Shown here: positions 23,583-32,988 of the stretch, one piece after another
How the letters are laid out: the number at the start of each line of letters is the position of its first letter
Position numbering within the stretch: position 1 is the first letter of the stretch
Assembly: GCA_041744575.1 (NCBI GenBank)
Contig: JBGTKP010000033.1
Location: forward strand, 62,001 to 126,000
Direction of reading: 5' to 3'
Length of the DNA stretch: 64,000 nt
Origin: JTS-RE37 sp041744575
GTDB taxonomy: Bacteria > Bacteroidota > Bacteroidia > Flavobacteriales > Flavobacteriaceae
Position numbers and translations under genes: made by a program
Notes under the pieces: generated by a model
What the model was told of the DNA's origin: nothing
Seen by the model: only the letters and a program-made list of their open reading frames with translations
The model's database searches: none

Positions 23583-25115
23583 ATGCAAAACAACGTCCTG
23601 ATTCTAGACTTTGGATCCCAGTATACACAACTGATTGCAAGAAGGGTCCGGGAGCTGAATATCTATTGTGAAATTCACCCGTATCACAAGGCTCCGCAGG
23701 ACTTGTCCACTTATAAGGCTGTCATTCTTTCCGGTTCGCCGCTTTCTGTCCGGGCTGCCAATGCTGCACATCCGGATCTTTCTGCTATCAAAGGGACCAT
23801 CCCCTTGTTGGGCATTTGTTACGGCGCCCAGTATCTTGCGCATTTTAATGGCGGGATGGTGGCTGCTGCCAATAGCAGGGAGTACGGCAGGGCGCATTTG
23901 TCCTCAATCCGCCAGGGAGATGCATTCTTTATGCAGATTCCCGTGGGAACCCAGGTATGGATGAGCCATGCCGACACGATTCAGGAACTGCCGGAGGGGG
24001 CTGAACTTCTTGCCAGTACACAGGATGTGGTGAATGCCGCGTTTAAATTTATAAATGAGCCTACCTATGGCATACAATTTCACCCGGAGGTGTATCACAC
24101 CACGGAGGGAAAGCAACTATTGCATAATTTTCTAGTGTCAATTGCCGGGGTGGCCCAAACGTGGACGCCCGACGCTTTTGTGGATACTACCGTCGGCGGA
24201 TTAAAGGAAAAAATCGGAAAGGACAAGGTCGTCCTGGGCTTGTCCGGAGGGGTCGATTCGACAGTAGCGGCCGTCCTCTTGCATAAAGCCATTGGCCCTA
24301 ACCTGCATTGCATCTTTGTAAATAACGGTTTGCTTCGGAAAAATGAGTATACAGACGTTCTTCTGCAGTATAAAGGCATGGGATTGAACGTAAAAGGAGT
24401 GGATGCTTCGGCACGCTTTTTGGAGGCACTCGCAGGGGAACAGGACCCCGAAAAAAAGCGGAAAATTATTGGAAGGGTCTTTATTGAAGTATTTGATGAT
24501 GAAGCACACCGTATTGAAGAGGTGAAATGGCTCGCCCAGGGCACCATCTACCCGGATGTGATAGAATCGGTGTCTGTAACAGGAGGACCTTCCGAAACCA
24601 TAAAAAGCCATCACAACGTGGGTGGCCTGCCTGATTTTATGAAGTTAAAGGTGGTGGAACCCCTGAAAATGCTTTTCAAGGATGAAGTACGCCGCGTGGG
24701 AGCCAGTATGGGACTGAATGAAGAACGCCTGGGTCGTCATCCTTTTCCCGGACCGGGCCTGGCCATTCGCATTCTTGGGGATATTACCGCGGAAAAGGTG
24801 GCCATGCTGCAAGAAGTTGATGCTATTTTTATCAATGGTCTCAGGGAATGGAAATTATATGATAAGGTATGGCAGGCAGGGGCCATGTTGCTCCCCGTCC
24901 AAAGCGTTGGGGTCATGGGCGATGAACGCACTTATGAAAAATGCGTAGCTTTGAGGGCGGTCGAAAGTACAGATGGGATGACAGCAGATTGGGTGAATCT
25001 GCCCTATGAATTTTTGCAAAAGACATCGAATGACATAATCAACAAAGTGCCGGGCGTGAACAGGGTGGTATATGATATAAGTTCCAAACCTCCGGCCACC
25101 ATAGAATGGGAATAA
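23583..25115 (+). CDS. guaA: GMP synthase (glutamine-hydrolysing)
   Basis: 510 residues. GuaA amidates XMP to GMP using glutamine and ATP. The N-terminal class I glutaminase has nucleophile C79 in 'GICYGAQ' and H167/E169 in 'QFHPEV'. The ATP-pyrophosphatase P-loop 'SGGVDS' is at 221-226, and the C-terminal dimerisation domain ends in 'PPATIEWE', the universal GuaA terminus. The start at 23583 (MQNNVLILDFGSQYTQ) rather than the ATG 15 bases upstream follows both family N-termini and the promoter position. It is first of a packed four-gene run: the LysM protein starts two bases after its stop. Length is typical and nothing is missing. Confidence 0.98.
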   Translation: MQNNVLILDFGSQYTQLIARRVRELNIYCEIHPYHKAPQDLSTYKAVILSGSPLSVRAANAAHPDLSAIKGTIPLLGICYGAQYLAHFNGGMVAAANSREYGRAHLSSIRQGDAFFMQIPVGTQVWMSHADTIQELPEGAELLASTQDVVNAAFKFINEPTYGIQFHPEVYHTTEGKQLLHNFLVSIAGVAQTWTPDAFVDTTVGGLKEKIGKDKVVLGLSGGVDSTVAAVLLHKAIGPNLHCIFVNNGLLRKNEYTDVLLQYKGMGLNVKGVDASARFLEALAGEQDPEKKRKIIGRVFIEVFDDEAHRIEEVKWLAQGTIYPDVIESVSVTGGPSETIKSHHNVGGLPDFMKLKVVEPLKMLFKDEVRRVGASMGLNEERLGRHPFPGPGLAIRILGDITAEKVAMLQEVDAIFINGLREWKLYDKVWQAGAMLLPVQSVGVMGDERTYEKCVALRAVESTDGMTADWVNLPYEFLQKTSNDIINKVPGVNRVVYDISSKPPATIEWE

Positions 25116-25117
25116 CT

Positions 25118-27247
25118 ATGAAAAGATTTTTCAGCTATCTGTATATATTTCTTCTGGTCATGAACCTGGGATGTAAGGCAACTGCCCAGGCGTTGACAAC
25201 ACACCAGGTTAAAAGAGGAGAAACCCTGAGCAGTATTGCGCGGATGTACAATACTACCCCCGAGGACATTCTTCGTTACAACCGGGAATTGACCTCCGGA
25301 GATACCCTCCGACCCAATTTCATGCTGGTGGTGCCCGCGGCAGGCAAGCCGGCCGAAACGGTGGCCGATACTACTGATAATAAAGGTCGGGAGCCTATAG
25401 GTTTCACCTCCCACCGGGTGAGAAACAATGAGACCCTATTTTCAATTGCCAGCAGATACAGTGTTACGGAAGAAGATCTAAAAAGATATAACAGGGACTT
25501 ATACTCAGAACCTGTAAAGAATAAAATGGTCCTTAGGGTCCCCAGATATAAAAAGTCCCAGGGAGATCCTGTGACAGACTCCGGGGAATTTGAATCTTAT
25601 TCGGTAAAACCAAAAGAGACCCGATGGAGTATCGCCAACAAATACGGAATTTCCATAGATAGCCTTCTCGCACTGAACCCTGACTTGCCGGAAACTTCGA
25701 ATTACCTGGGGGTAGGTCAGGAACTGATGCTTCCTAAAATTGCCGGATCCACTGTGCAGGGGCAGCAGGTGCAACTTTATGACTCCTATACGGTACCCCC
25801 GAAAAAAACATTATTTAGCCTGAGTCAGGAATATGGAGTTAGCGGGGAAGACATCGTACGCCTGAACCCTGAGATTGCAGAACGCAACGGCTTAAAGGAG
25901 GGGATGGTGATTCGTTTACCAAAAAAAGGCATCGAGACAGGAGAAATTAATACGGATAACTACATCTTTTATGAAGTCAAACCCAAACAGACAGAATACT
26001 CCATAACCCGTAACCTGGGCATTAGCTGGAGGGAATTGACGCTCTTGAATCCTGAGCTTTCGAGGGGATTGAAGGCAGGAATGGTTATTAAATTACCAAA
26101 AGAAAGGGAGGTAGATCTCGAGGTCAAAAATTCTTTAGTTCTCGACAAAATCAACCTGAGGGACAGCCTTCACGTCGATCATAGACCAAAATTGGTTTTT
26201 TTACTCCCTTTCCGCCTCGATAAGATCAATCTGGAAGATAAGGAAAGCGCGTTCAATGCCATTGAACGAAGCAATGCCGTGAAATATAGCCTTGGGTTGT
26301 ATTCAGGAGCGCTGGTCGCTCTTGATTCTATTGCCGACCTTGGCGTTTCCGTAGACGTTAAAACGATTGATACCCAATTGGACCTCGATCATGTAAAGTT
26401 GATTCTGAGGCAAGAACGATTTAACGGGGTCAGCGCCATCATCGGACCTCTGGACCAGAAATCCCTGAATGAGGTGGCGGTCCAGGCGGCAAAGTCAAAA
26501 ATTCCTGTTATTGCGCCCATCAGTTCGGAGAGTGAGATCAGTCTGGCCAATGTATTTTTTTCTATCCCTGCGGACACCGTGTTAAGGGGACACATGCTCC
26601 AATATATGGAGAGGGTGGTTGCAGACCAGAATATCATCATCATAGCAGATGAGAACAACCTTGGAGCCTCTAAGCAGATTGCCTCCAAATTTCCGCAGGC
26701 AAAAATTATCGAAGTCAAAGAAGAGGAGAAGAATATCTCCATCGACCTCGAAAAGCTGACAGAACTGCTGTCAGAAGAAGTTGAGAACTGGATCTTTGTG
26801 GAGAGTGCCAATGTGCAGTTGGTGCCCGGCATTACCTCTATACTTAATTCAGCCAACTCCGAAAAAGTGATAATACGAATGTTTACCACCAATAAGAATA
26901 AAGCTTTTGATAATGACGTTATCTCTATAACGCATCTTTCAAATTTAAAATTCACCTATCCCTCCCCGTATCGGGAGGCCGGGAGCGACAGCTTTATAAA
27001 GAGGTACCAGGAAAAGTGGGGCAGCGCTCCCGACAGATATGCGGTTCGCGGTTTTGACATTACCTATGACCTTCTCCTGAAGCTTGCCTATAAGGCCAGT
27101 CTCTTTGACGCTTCAGAATATGTAGGGGTTACGGAGTATTCCGGTAATAAGTTCGACTATGTCAAAGATCCTTCCTCCGGATATTTTAACACCGCTGCCT
27201 ATATTATGATTTATGACAAAATGTATATTAAGGAAGTAACACCATAG
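25118..27247 (+). CDS. Penta-LysM lipoprotein with periplasmic-binding-like C-terminal domain
   Basis: 709 residues from the ATG at 25118. A signal peptide ends near 'NLGCKATAQA' (either lipoprotein or signal-peptidase I cleavage). Five LysM domains follow at about 28-73, 98-143, 160-207, 223-269 and 283-328, each with the pattern 'V..GETLSSIA..Y…I…N'. These bind peptidoglycan glycan strands. Residues 357-705 resemble a type I periplasmic-binding (LivK/LpoA-like) domain: 'LVFLLPFRLD', 'VSAIIGPLDQKSLNEVAVQAAKSKIPVIAPIS'. In E. coli LpoA a related fold activates penicillin-binding protein 1A, so a cell-wall-synthesis regulator is plausible but inferred. Two-base gaps join it to guaA and the OsmC-like gene. 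Confidence 0.88.
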   Translation: MKRFFSYLYIFLLVMNLGCKATAQALTTHQVKRGETLSSIARMYNTTPEDILRYNRELTSGDTLRPNFMLVVPAAGKPAETVADTTDNKGREPIGFTSHRVRNNETLFSIASRYSVTEEDLKRYNRDLYSEPVKNKMVLRVPRYKKSQGDPVTDSGEFESYSVKPKETRWSIANKYGISIDSLLALNPDLPETSNYLGVGQELMLPKIAGSTVQGQQVQLYDSYTVPPKKTLFSLSQEYGVSGEDIVRLNPEIAERNGLKEGMVIRLPKKGIETGEINTDNYIFYEVKPKQTEYSITRNLGISWRELTLLNPELSRGLKAGMVIKLPKEREVDLEVKNSLVLDKINLRDSLHVDHRPKLVFLLPFRLDKINLEDKESAFNAIERSNAVKYSLGLYSGALVALDSIADLGVSVDVKTIDTQLDLDHVKLILRQERFNGVSAIIGPLDQKSLNEVAVQAAKSKIPVIAPISSESEISLANVFFSIPADTVLRGHMLQYMERVVADQNIIIIADENNLGASKQIASKFPQAKIIEVKEEEKNISIDLEKLTELLSEEVENWIFVESANVQLVPGITSILNSANSEKVIIRMFTTNKNKAFDNDVISITHLSNLKFTYPSPYREAGSDSFIKRYQEKWGSAPDRYAVRGFDITYDLLLKLAYKASLFDASEYVGVTEYSGNKFDYVKDPSSGYFNTAAYIMIYDKMYIKEVTP

Positions 27248-27249
27248 CC

Positions 27250-27654
27250 ATGACCTCGAGGGTAACTTATACAGGGGAGCTGCGGACTTCCAGTGTTCAT
27301 CTCGCTTCCGGTAACGAATTTATTACAGATGCCCCGGTGGACAACAATGGCCTCGGGCAGGCATTCTCTCCTACCGACACTGTGGCCACAGCTTTGGGAT
27401 GTTGTATGCTCACCATCATGGGAATCAAGGCGAGAGGGATGGAGGTTGAACTTAAAAATTCTACGGTGGACGTTACCAAAATCATGGCGGCGGATCCGCG
27501 CAGAATCTCCGGCATATCCCTTGTGCTGCAACTTCCCGCGAATGTTTCTGAGAAAAACCGGAAAATACTTGAGCACAGTGCCAATACCTGTCCGGTATTT
27601 CAAAGTTTGCATCCGGATATTAACTTTGATATCACTTTTCTTTGGCAGCTATAA
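27250..27654 (+). CDS. OsmC/Ohr-family peroxiredoxin-like protein
   Basis: 134 residues in the OsmC fold. The redox pair is visible as C51/C52 in 'ATALGCCMLTIMG' and C114 in 'HSANTCPVFQSL', matching the peroxidatic and resolving cysteines that reduce organic hydroperoxides in Ohr/OsmC. 'PTDTVATALGCC' is the family signature. No signal peptide; cytoplasmic. It begins two bases after the LysM gene and overlaps the following DUF922 gene by 13 bases, so the four genes from guaA on are probably translated from one mRNA. The link between thiol peroxidase and cell-wall gene is not explained by known biology. Confidence 0.92.
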   Translation: MTSRVTYTGELRTSSVHLASGNEFITDAPVDNNGLGQAFSPTDTVATALGCCMLTIMGIKARGMEVELKNSTVDVTKIMAADPRRISGISLVLQLPANVSEKNRKILEHSANTCPVFQSLHPDINFDITFLWQL

Positions 27655-28172
27655 AAATTTTGCGCTTCCTTCTAGTCCTGACAATTGTTACCCAATGCGT
27701 TGGCCAGGAACAGGAAGCCATCATGTGGAAGCCGGATCTCAAATTGTCGTGGCCGGATTTCAAGGCCAGGCCTGCCTCCCGTTCGGGGATTGCTGCCATT
27801 ACTGCCAGCGGCATCAGTTACGAATTTTCAACCCGGAATGATAAGGATGGCTTCTCTCTTGATTTTTCTGTGAACACTTATTTTTACCCCGAAAAATCCT
27901 GGTACCAGCCGGATGTTTGCGATTTGGTTGTACTGAGCCATGAACAGCTCCACTTTGATATTTCAGAATTGTTCGCCCGTAAATTCCGGGACATATTGAA
28001 TAAAAAAAAGTTTACCCGGAATGTAAAGTCTGAAGTTCAGGCCATCTTTAAAAAGATCAATAAGGAATTGGCCGAATTTCAGGAAATCTATGATGAAGAA
28101 ACCAACTACTCCAGGGACCGGGAACAACAAATGCTGTGGAACCGCAAAATTGCCGAAGCTTTGCTCGAATAA
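27642..28172 (+). CDS. DUF922-like exported putative metalloprotease, TTG start
   Basis: 176 residues. No ATG can supply the signal peptide (…ILRFLLVLTIVTQCVGQ); translation must begin at the TTG at 27642, or the TTG at 27660, overlapping osmC by 13 bases in another frame. The protein contains HExxH as 'VLSHEQLHFDISEL' (H100, E101, H104, with D106), preceded by 'LSWPDFKARPAS' and 'YFYPEKSWYQPD'. This is the pattern of DUF922, described as a secreted zinc protease family. Substrate unknown. A helical, charged C-terminus ('VQAIFKKINKELAEFQEIYDEETNYS') follows. It is last in the guaA cluster and no terminator was seen after it. Confidence 0.82.
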   Translation: MAAIKILRFLLVLTIVTQCVGQEQEAIMWKPDLKLSWPDFKARPASRSGIAAITASGISYEFSTRNDKDGFSLDFSVNTYFYPEKSWYQPDVCDLVVLSHEQLHFDISELFARKFRDILNKKKFTRNVKSEVQAIFKKINKELAEFQEIYDEETNYSRDREQQMLWNRKIAEALLE

Positions 28173-28270
28173 AGTATTTCTGCCGGAGCACAGGTCTTCG
28201 GGTATTCGAAAAACCAGCGGATTTTTAAATTAATACAGCCATGTGATTCCGGAAGTCAATCCAAAAAATA

Positions 28271-29140
28271 CTATACGTCGCAGATCGTCACCCCTTCCTT
28301 CAATGCTTCAATCTTATCCTCCCAGGTAGGAACGAATTCCTGGGCGACATGGCCTTTGAAGCCTGTTGCGAGGATGGCCTTCATAATTGCCGGATAATAG
28401 AGCTCCTGTGTTTCGTTGATCTCATGCCGGCCCGGATTGCCGCCGGTGTGATAATGTCCGAAATAGGAATGGTGGTCCTGGATGGTCCTGATCACATCAC
28501 CTTCCATGATCTGCATGTGGTAGATGTCGTACAGAAGTTTAAAGTTTTCCGAACCTACTTCTTCGCATAGTGCCACCCCCCAAGGAGCATGGTCGCACAT
28601 ATAATCCTTGTGGTCCACTTTTGAATTCAGCAATTCCATTTGTAAAACAACCCCGTGTTCCTTTGCCACCGGCATAATTTCCCTGAGACCGACGGCGCAG
28701 TTTTTCAGCCCGGTATTGTCATCCATGCCATTGCGGTTACCGCTGAAACAAATGAGGTTGGTATAGCCGGCTTCGGCCACCTTTGGGATCATTTCCGTAT
28801 AATTTTTTATCAGGATCTCATGATACTGCGGATCATTGAACCCTTCTGTAAGGCTAATTTGTGCACCCCAGCACATAGAGGCGTGAATTCCATGCTTTTT
28901 CAAAGATGGCCAGTCGTCCGGGCCTACAAGGTCGATGGCAGGTACTCCCAGTCCTTTCAGACTCACCAGAAAATCCTCCAGGGGAATGGGATTATAACAC
29001 CAGAAGCAGGCACTGTGGTTTATATTCCCTTTTAATTTGAGGGGTCTTGTTTGTGCTGCAGGCATCGCATTGGCCGCTGAGATTGACAAAGCCCCAAACG
29101 AAGCTGCCGCTGTGGTATTGATAAATGATCTACGTTTCAT
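28271..29140 (-). CDS. Tat-exported TIM-barrel isomerase/epimerase (hydroxypyruvate-isomerase-like)
   Basis: 289 residues from the ATG at 29140, chosen because it begins a twin-arginine signal (MKRRSFINTTAAASFG); the longer frame from 29191 adds 17 residues of no signal character. The body is an AP-endonuclease-2-like TIM barrel with metal-ligand motifs 'LQMELLNSK' (E), 'LYDIYHMQIMEGD' (D, H), 'GHYHTGGNPGRHE' and 'AQEFVP' (E). The arrangement fits sugar-phosphate isomerases/epimerases and Hyi. Export in folded form with bound metal suggests a periplasmic sugar substrate; identity unknown. It is a lone minus-strand gene between the guaA cluster and pyrG. Confidence 0.88.
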   Translation of the reverse strand: MKRRSFINTTAAASFGALSISAANAMPAAQTRPLKLKGNINHSACFWCYNPIPLEDFLVSLKGLGVPAIDLVGPDDWPSLKKHGIHASMCWGAQISLTEGFNDPQYHEILIKNYTEMIPKVAEAGYTNLICFSGNRNGMDDNTGLKNCAVGLREIMPVAKEHGVVLQMELLNSKVDHKDYMCDHAPWGVALCEEVGSENFKLLYDIYHMQIMEGDVIRTIQDHHSYFGHYHTGGNPGRHEINETQELYYPAIMKAILATGFKGHVAQEFVPTWEDKIEALKEGVTICDV

Positions 29141-29403
29141 ATGCGGATATATTTGCAGTTTTAAATATAATCGATTTCGGGCGAAGACCAAAGTCCATAT
29201 TCCATTAATATTTATTCAGATTCTGTGTGTTACAATCGTTACCTGATGGCAGATGGCATCGAAAAGCGCTTTTGCCACCTTACCCTCCGGACGATGCCGT
29301 CGTCCCTATTTCTGCACTCATTTCAGGATTCAAAAGTTTTACTTCGGATTGCCTGCGATTTCTTTGGGCAATTCGTATCTTTAACTCCCGTAACATAGTA
29401 TTC

Positions 29404-31041
29404 ATGTCTGAAACAAAATACATTTTCGTTACGGGAGGTGTCACTTCATCCCTGGGTAAAGGAATCATTGCCGCCTCACTGGCAAAACTTCTCCAGGCCC
29501 GTGGGTACAGAACAACTATTCAAAAGCTGGATCCCTATATCAATGTAGATCCCGGAACTCTCAACCCTTATGAACATGGGGAATGTTATGTGACAGATGA
29601 CGGCGCGGAGACTGATCTGGATCTTGGGCATTACGAACGCTTCTTGAACGTAAGGACCTCACAGGCCAACAACGTCACTACTGGAAGGATCTACCAGAGT
29701 GTTATTGAAAAGGAACGCCGTGGCGAATTCCTGGGAAAAACCGTTCAGGTGATTCCCCATATTACCAACGAGATTAAGGAACGTATTCAGATCCTTGGGA
29801 ACAGAGGAGAGTATGACATTGTTATAACGGAAATCGGAGGGACTGTAGGGGACATTGAATCTTTACCATACATCGAAGCTGTGCGGCAGCTGCTATGGGA
29901 ACTTGGTGACAACAATGCCATTGTCATTCATCTGACGCTGGTACCTTATCTGTCCGCTGCGGGGGAATTGAAGACAAAGCCCACCCAACATTCGGTGAAG
30001 ACTCTTATGGAAAGCGGAATAAAAGCGGACATCCTGGTATGTCGTACCGAACACGAGATCTCAGATGAGCTCAAACAAAAAATGGCCCTTTTTTGTAACG
30101 TGAAAAAAGAAGCAGTCATCCAATCGATTGATGCATCCACCATTTATGACGTACCCATTTTAATGCAGGAGGAAGGTTTGGATACGGTGGCGTTGAAAAA
30201 ACTGGCTTTGCCTGAAAATCCTACCCCGGACCTCACTCAATGGAATGAATTTTTAGACCGGCATAAGAATCCCAAGGGAGAGGTGACCATTGGCCTTATC
30301 GGCAAGTATGTTGAATTGCAGGATTCCTATAAGTCCATCCTGGAATCGTTTATCCATGCCGGTGCGATCAATGAAGTTAAAGTAAATGTCCGCTCACTGC
30401 ATTCCGAGCATTTTACCCCAAATAATTTTGAGCAGAAAATGAAAGGTCTTGACGGTGTACTGGTGGCACCTGGCTTTGGAGAGCGGGGTATAGAAGGTAA
30501 GATCAAAGCCGTTCAGTACGCCCGCGAGAATGGCATCCCTTTTCTGGGTATCTGCCTCGGGATGCAAATGGCAGTAATAGAATTCTCAAGGAACATCCTG
30601 GGGCTGAAAGACGCCAATTCAACAGAAATGGTGGAGAGCACATCGCACCCTGTCATCTGTCTTATGGAAGAACAGAAAGCGATAAAAAATAAAGGGGGCA
30701 CCATGAGGCTGGGCGCCTGGGATTGCCAGATCGCAGAAAATACACTCGCCTATAAAATGTATCACGGTAAGACGGCTATTTCGGAACGGCACAGGCACAG
30801 GTATGAGTTTAACAATCATTACAAACAGCAGATTGAGGATGCCGGCCTTATAGCCTCGGGGATCAACCCGAAAACAGGCCTGGTGGAGATCATAGAGATC
30901 CCTTCCCACCCGTGGTTCATTGGAGTTCAGTACCATCCGGAATATAAAAGTACCGTTGCCAGTCCGCATCCGCTCTTTGTTGGTTTTGTAAAAGCAGTAC
31001 TTCAGTACAAAAAGCAACAAACTAATGCCAGTTTGGCATAA
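29404..31041 (+). CDS. pyrG: CTP synthase
   Basis: 545 residues from the ATG at 29404 (MSETKYIFVTGGVTSSLGKGI), the universal PyrG start; the open frame extends 59 codons further upstream without any matching sequence. It converts UTP to CTP with ATP and glutamine. The N-terminal synthetase has the P-loop-like 'GGVTSSLGKG' and 'DPYINVDPGTLNPYEHGE'. The class I glutaminase has the nucleophile in 'LGICLGMQ', and the His/Glu pair in 'VQYHPEYKS'. Length is typical. A near-match TATCTTTA precedes the start by about 20 bases but lacks a matching -33. The yidC promoter overlaps its last codons. Confidence 0.98.
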   Translation: MSETKYIFVTGGVTSSLGKGIIAASLAKLLQARGYRTTIQKLDPYINVDPGTLNPYEHGECYVTDDGAETDLDLGHYERFLNVRTSQANNVTTGRIYQSVIEKERRGEFLGKTVQVIPHITNEIKERIQILGNRGEYDIVITEIGGTVGDIESLPYIEAVRQLLWELGDNNAIVIHLTLVPYLSAAGELKTKPTQHSVKTLMESGIKADILVCRTEHEISDELKQKMALFCNVKKEAVIQSIDASTIYDVPILMQEEGLDTVALKKLALPENPTPDLTQWNEFLDRHKNPKGEVTIGLIGKYVELQDSYKSILESFIHAGAINEVKVNVRSLHSEHFTPNNFEQKMKGLDGVLVAPGFGERGIEGKIKAVQYARENGIPFLGICLGMQMAVIEFSRNILGLKDANSTEMVESTSHPVICLMEEQKAIKNKGGTMRLGAWDCQIAENTLAYKMYHGKTAISERHRHRYEFNNHYKQQIEDAGLIASGINPKTGLVEIIEIPSHPWFIGVQYHPEYKSTVASPHPLFVGFVKAVLQYKKQQTNASLA

Positions 31042-31066
31042 AACTGCACAAATGGGCATATATTTG
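31032..31066 (+). promoter_or_regulatory. Predicted yidC promoter overlapping the end of pyrG (TTTG ... TATATTTG)
   Basis: TTTG at 31032-31035, inside the final pyrG codons, and TATATTTG at 31059-31066 are separated by 23 bases, a full match to the Bacteroidota promoter. It would give yidC a leader of about 70 bases and allow expression independent of pyrG. Confidence 0.65.
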
Positions 31067-31140
31067 CAGCCCCGTTAATCATAAAATTTACCGGTTCCGT
31101 CAGCGGCAACACTTCGGGCAGGTCTTCAATATTATTTTAG

Positions 31141-32988
31141 ATGGAAGAAAAAAAACTGGATATCAATTCGATCATCGGATTTATGCTGATTTTCGCGATC
31201 CTCATTTTTTGGTTTTACACAAATCAACCTAGTCCTGAAGAAGCTGCAGCTCAGAAGAAGGAACAAGTCACCAGTCAGGAAGAGAGTGAAAATCCCGCAC
31301 CCGCTCCAAAGCTTTCAGAGGAGGAGGCGATAGACCTTAATGATTCAACAGCCGTTGCAGCCTATAACAAATCCGTCGGAGACTTCAGCTTTACGAGAGC
31401 TTCCAGCGATCTCACCACGCTTGAAAATGAGGTGCTTTTCCTTAGAATTAATAACAAAGGAGGGCAGATAGTGGAAGCCCGCATGAAGGAATATGTAACC
31501 TTTGATTCTATCCCGGTCTACCTGATTCATGAAGGCAATGCCGCTTTTGACCTGCAGTTTACGACAACGGATAACAGGGTGTTGCATACCAAAAACCTGT
31601 ATTTTGAGCCCTCATTCTCCAATAGTGGGGAGAACCAGATTCTTTCAATGAAAGCCAAGGTCGCCCCGGACAAGTTTCTGGAGTATAGGTACGAGATGAA
31701 ATCCGGGGAATACCTCCTCGATTTTAAAGTGCGAACAGAAGGCCTGAGTGGGACAATGAATGCTGATCAGCCCATCCAGCTCAACTGGCAGCTCAGGGGC
31801 ATCCGGCAGAGTAAAAGTGTGGAATATGAAAACCGTTATTCCAGGCTAACCTATAATTATGAGGACGGAAAAATCAGCAAATTGTCTGAAGGCAGTGACG
31901 ATGAAGAAACGGAGGAGAATGTAAAATGGCTTTCCTACCGACAACATTTCTTCAGCTCTATCCTCGCGAGTGAGCAACCTTTTGATAAGGCGCAACTCAG
32001 TTCTAAAAATCTGGTGGAAGATGATGAAGTGGCTAAATTTACTAAAGAATATGCAGCCACCATACCTCTCGCACTGGACAGCGGAGAACTAGACTACGAC
32101 ATGTACTGGTATTTCGGACCAACGGATATCAAGGAACTGGACAGATACAAAGAACTGGGATTAACAGATTCCATTCCTTTTGGCTGGGGCATCTTCGGAT
32201 GGCTCAACCGCTACATATTTACCAGCTTTTATACCTTTCTCAGCTCCTTTCTGCCTTATGGGATAGCAATCATCGTGATGACGATACTGGTGCGTTTGAT
32301 TATGTCTCCCGTGACCTACAAATCCTATCTGTCCCAGGCGAAAATGAAAGTGCTGAAGCCGGAAATTACCGAGTTGGGGGAAAAATTCAAGGACAATGCG
32401 ATGAAAAAACAACAGGAGACCATGAAGTTATACAACAAGGCGGGGGTCAGCCCCATGAGCGGTTGTGTCCCTGCTTTGTTGCAATTGCCGATCTTTTATG
32501 CACTTTTCATGTTTTTTCCTACCTCCTTTGCGCTTCGACAGAAACCCTTTCTGTGGGCTGATGACCTTTCTTCTTATGATACCATTGCCCACCTGCCGTT
32601 CAACATTCCGTTTTATGGCGACCATGTCAGCCTGTTTCCCATTCTCGCATCGATCGCCATCTTCTTTTACATGATGATGACCACCGGCCAGAGTATGCAG
32701 ACTCAGCCAGGAATGCCAAATATGAAATTCATCATGTACCTTTCGCCGCTGATGATGCTGTTTTTCTTTAATAATTACGCCAGTGGTCTCAGTTTGTATT
32801 ACTTCATTTCGAATCTCATCACCATTTTCATTATGCTGGCCATCAAAAAATTTATCCTTGATGAGGAGAAAATACATGCCCAGATACAGGAAAATAAACT
32901 GAAACCAAAGAAGGAAAATAAATTCCAGCGCAAAATGCGCGAGTTGATGGAACAGGCCGAAGCCCAAAAAAATACCGGGAAGCGCTAG
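31141..32988 (+). CDS. yidC: Membrane protein insertase YidC
   Basis: 615 residues. YidC inserts and folds inner-membrane proteins with and without SecYEG. The N-terminal signal anchor 'SIIGFMLIFAILIFWFYT' is followed by a linker rich in acidic and lysine residues and a large periplasmic beta-sandwich (about 80-345). The conserved 60 kDa insertase domain spans about 355-590: 'IIVMTILVRLIMSPVTYKSYLSQAKM' with the hydrophilic-groove arginine, 'QQETMKLYNKAGVSPMSGCVPALLQLPIFYALF' and 'YYFISNLITI'. The C-terminus is strongly basic (KPKKENKFQRK), which can touch the ribosome. Typical length and intact. It has its own promoter just after pyrG. Confidence 0.98.
   Translation: MEEKKLDINSIIGFMLIFAILIFWFYTNQPSPEEAAAQKKEQVTSQEESENPAPAPKLSEEEAIDLNDSTAVAAYNKSVGDFSFTRASSDLTTLENEVLFLRINNKGGQIVEARMKEYVTFDSIPVYLIHEGNAAFDLQFTTTDNRVLHTKNLYFEPSFSNSGENQILSMKAKVAPDKFLEYRYEMKSGEYLLDFKVRTEGLSGTMNADQPIQLNWQLRGIRQSKSVEYENRYSRLTYNYEDGKISKLSEGSDDEETEENVKWLSYRQHFFSSILASEQPFDKAQLSSKNLVEDDEVAKFTKEYAATIPLALDSGELDYDMYWYFGPTDIKELDRYKELGLTDSIPFGWGIFGWLNRYIFTSFYTFLSSFLPYGIAIIVMTILVRLIMSPVTYKSYLSQAKMKVLKPEITELGEKFKDNAMKKQQETMKLYNKAGVSPMSGCVPALLQLPIFYALFMFFPTSFALRQKPFLWADDLSSYDTIAHLPFNIPFYGDHVSLFPILASIAIFFYMMMTTGQSMQTQPGMPNMKFIMYLSPLMMLFFFNNYASGLSLYYFISNLITIFIMLAIKKFILDEEKIHAQIQENKLKPKKENKFQRKMRELMEQAEAQKNTGKR

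Noticed and set aside
29227..29403. Upstream extension of the pyrG frame
   Set aside because: The sequence before MSETKY has no similarity to PyrG N-termini, so pyrG begins at 29404.
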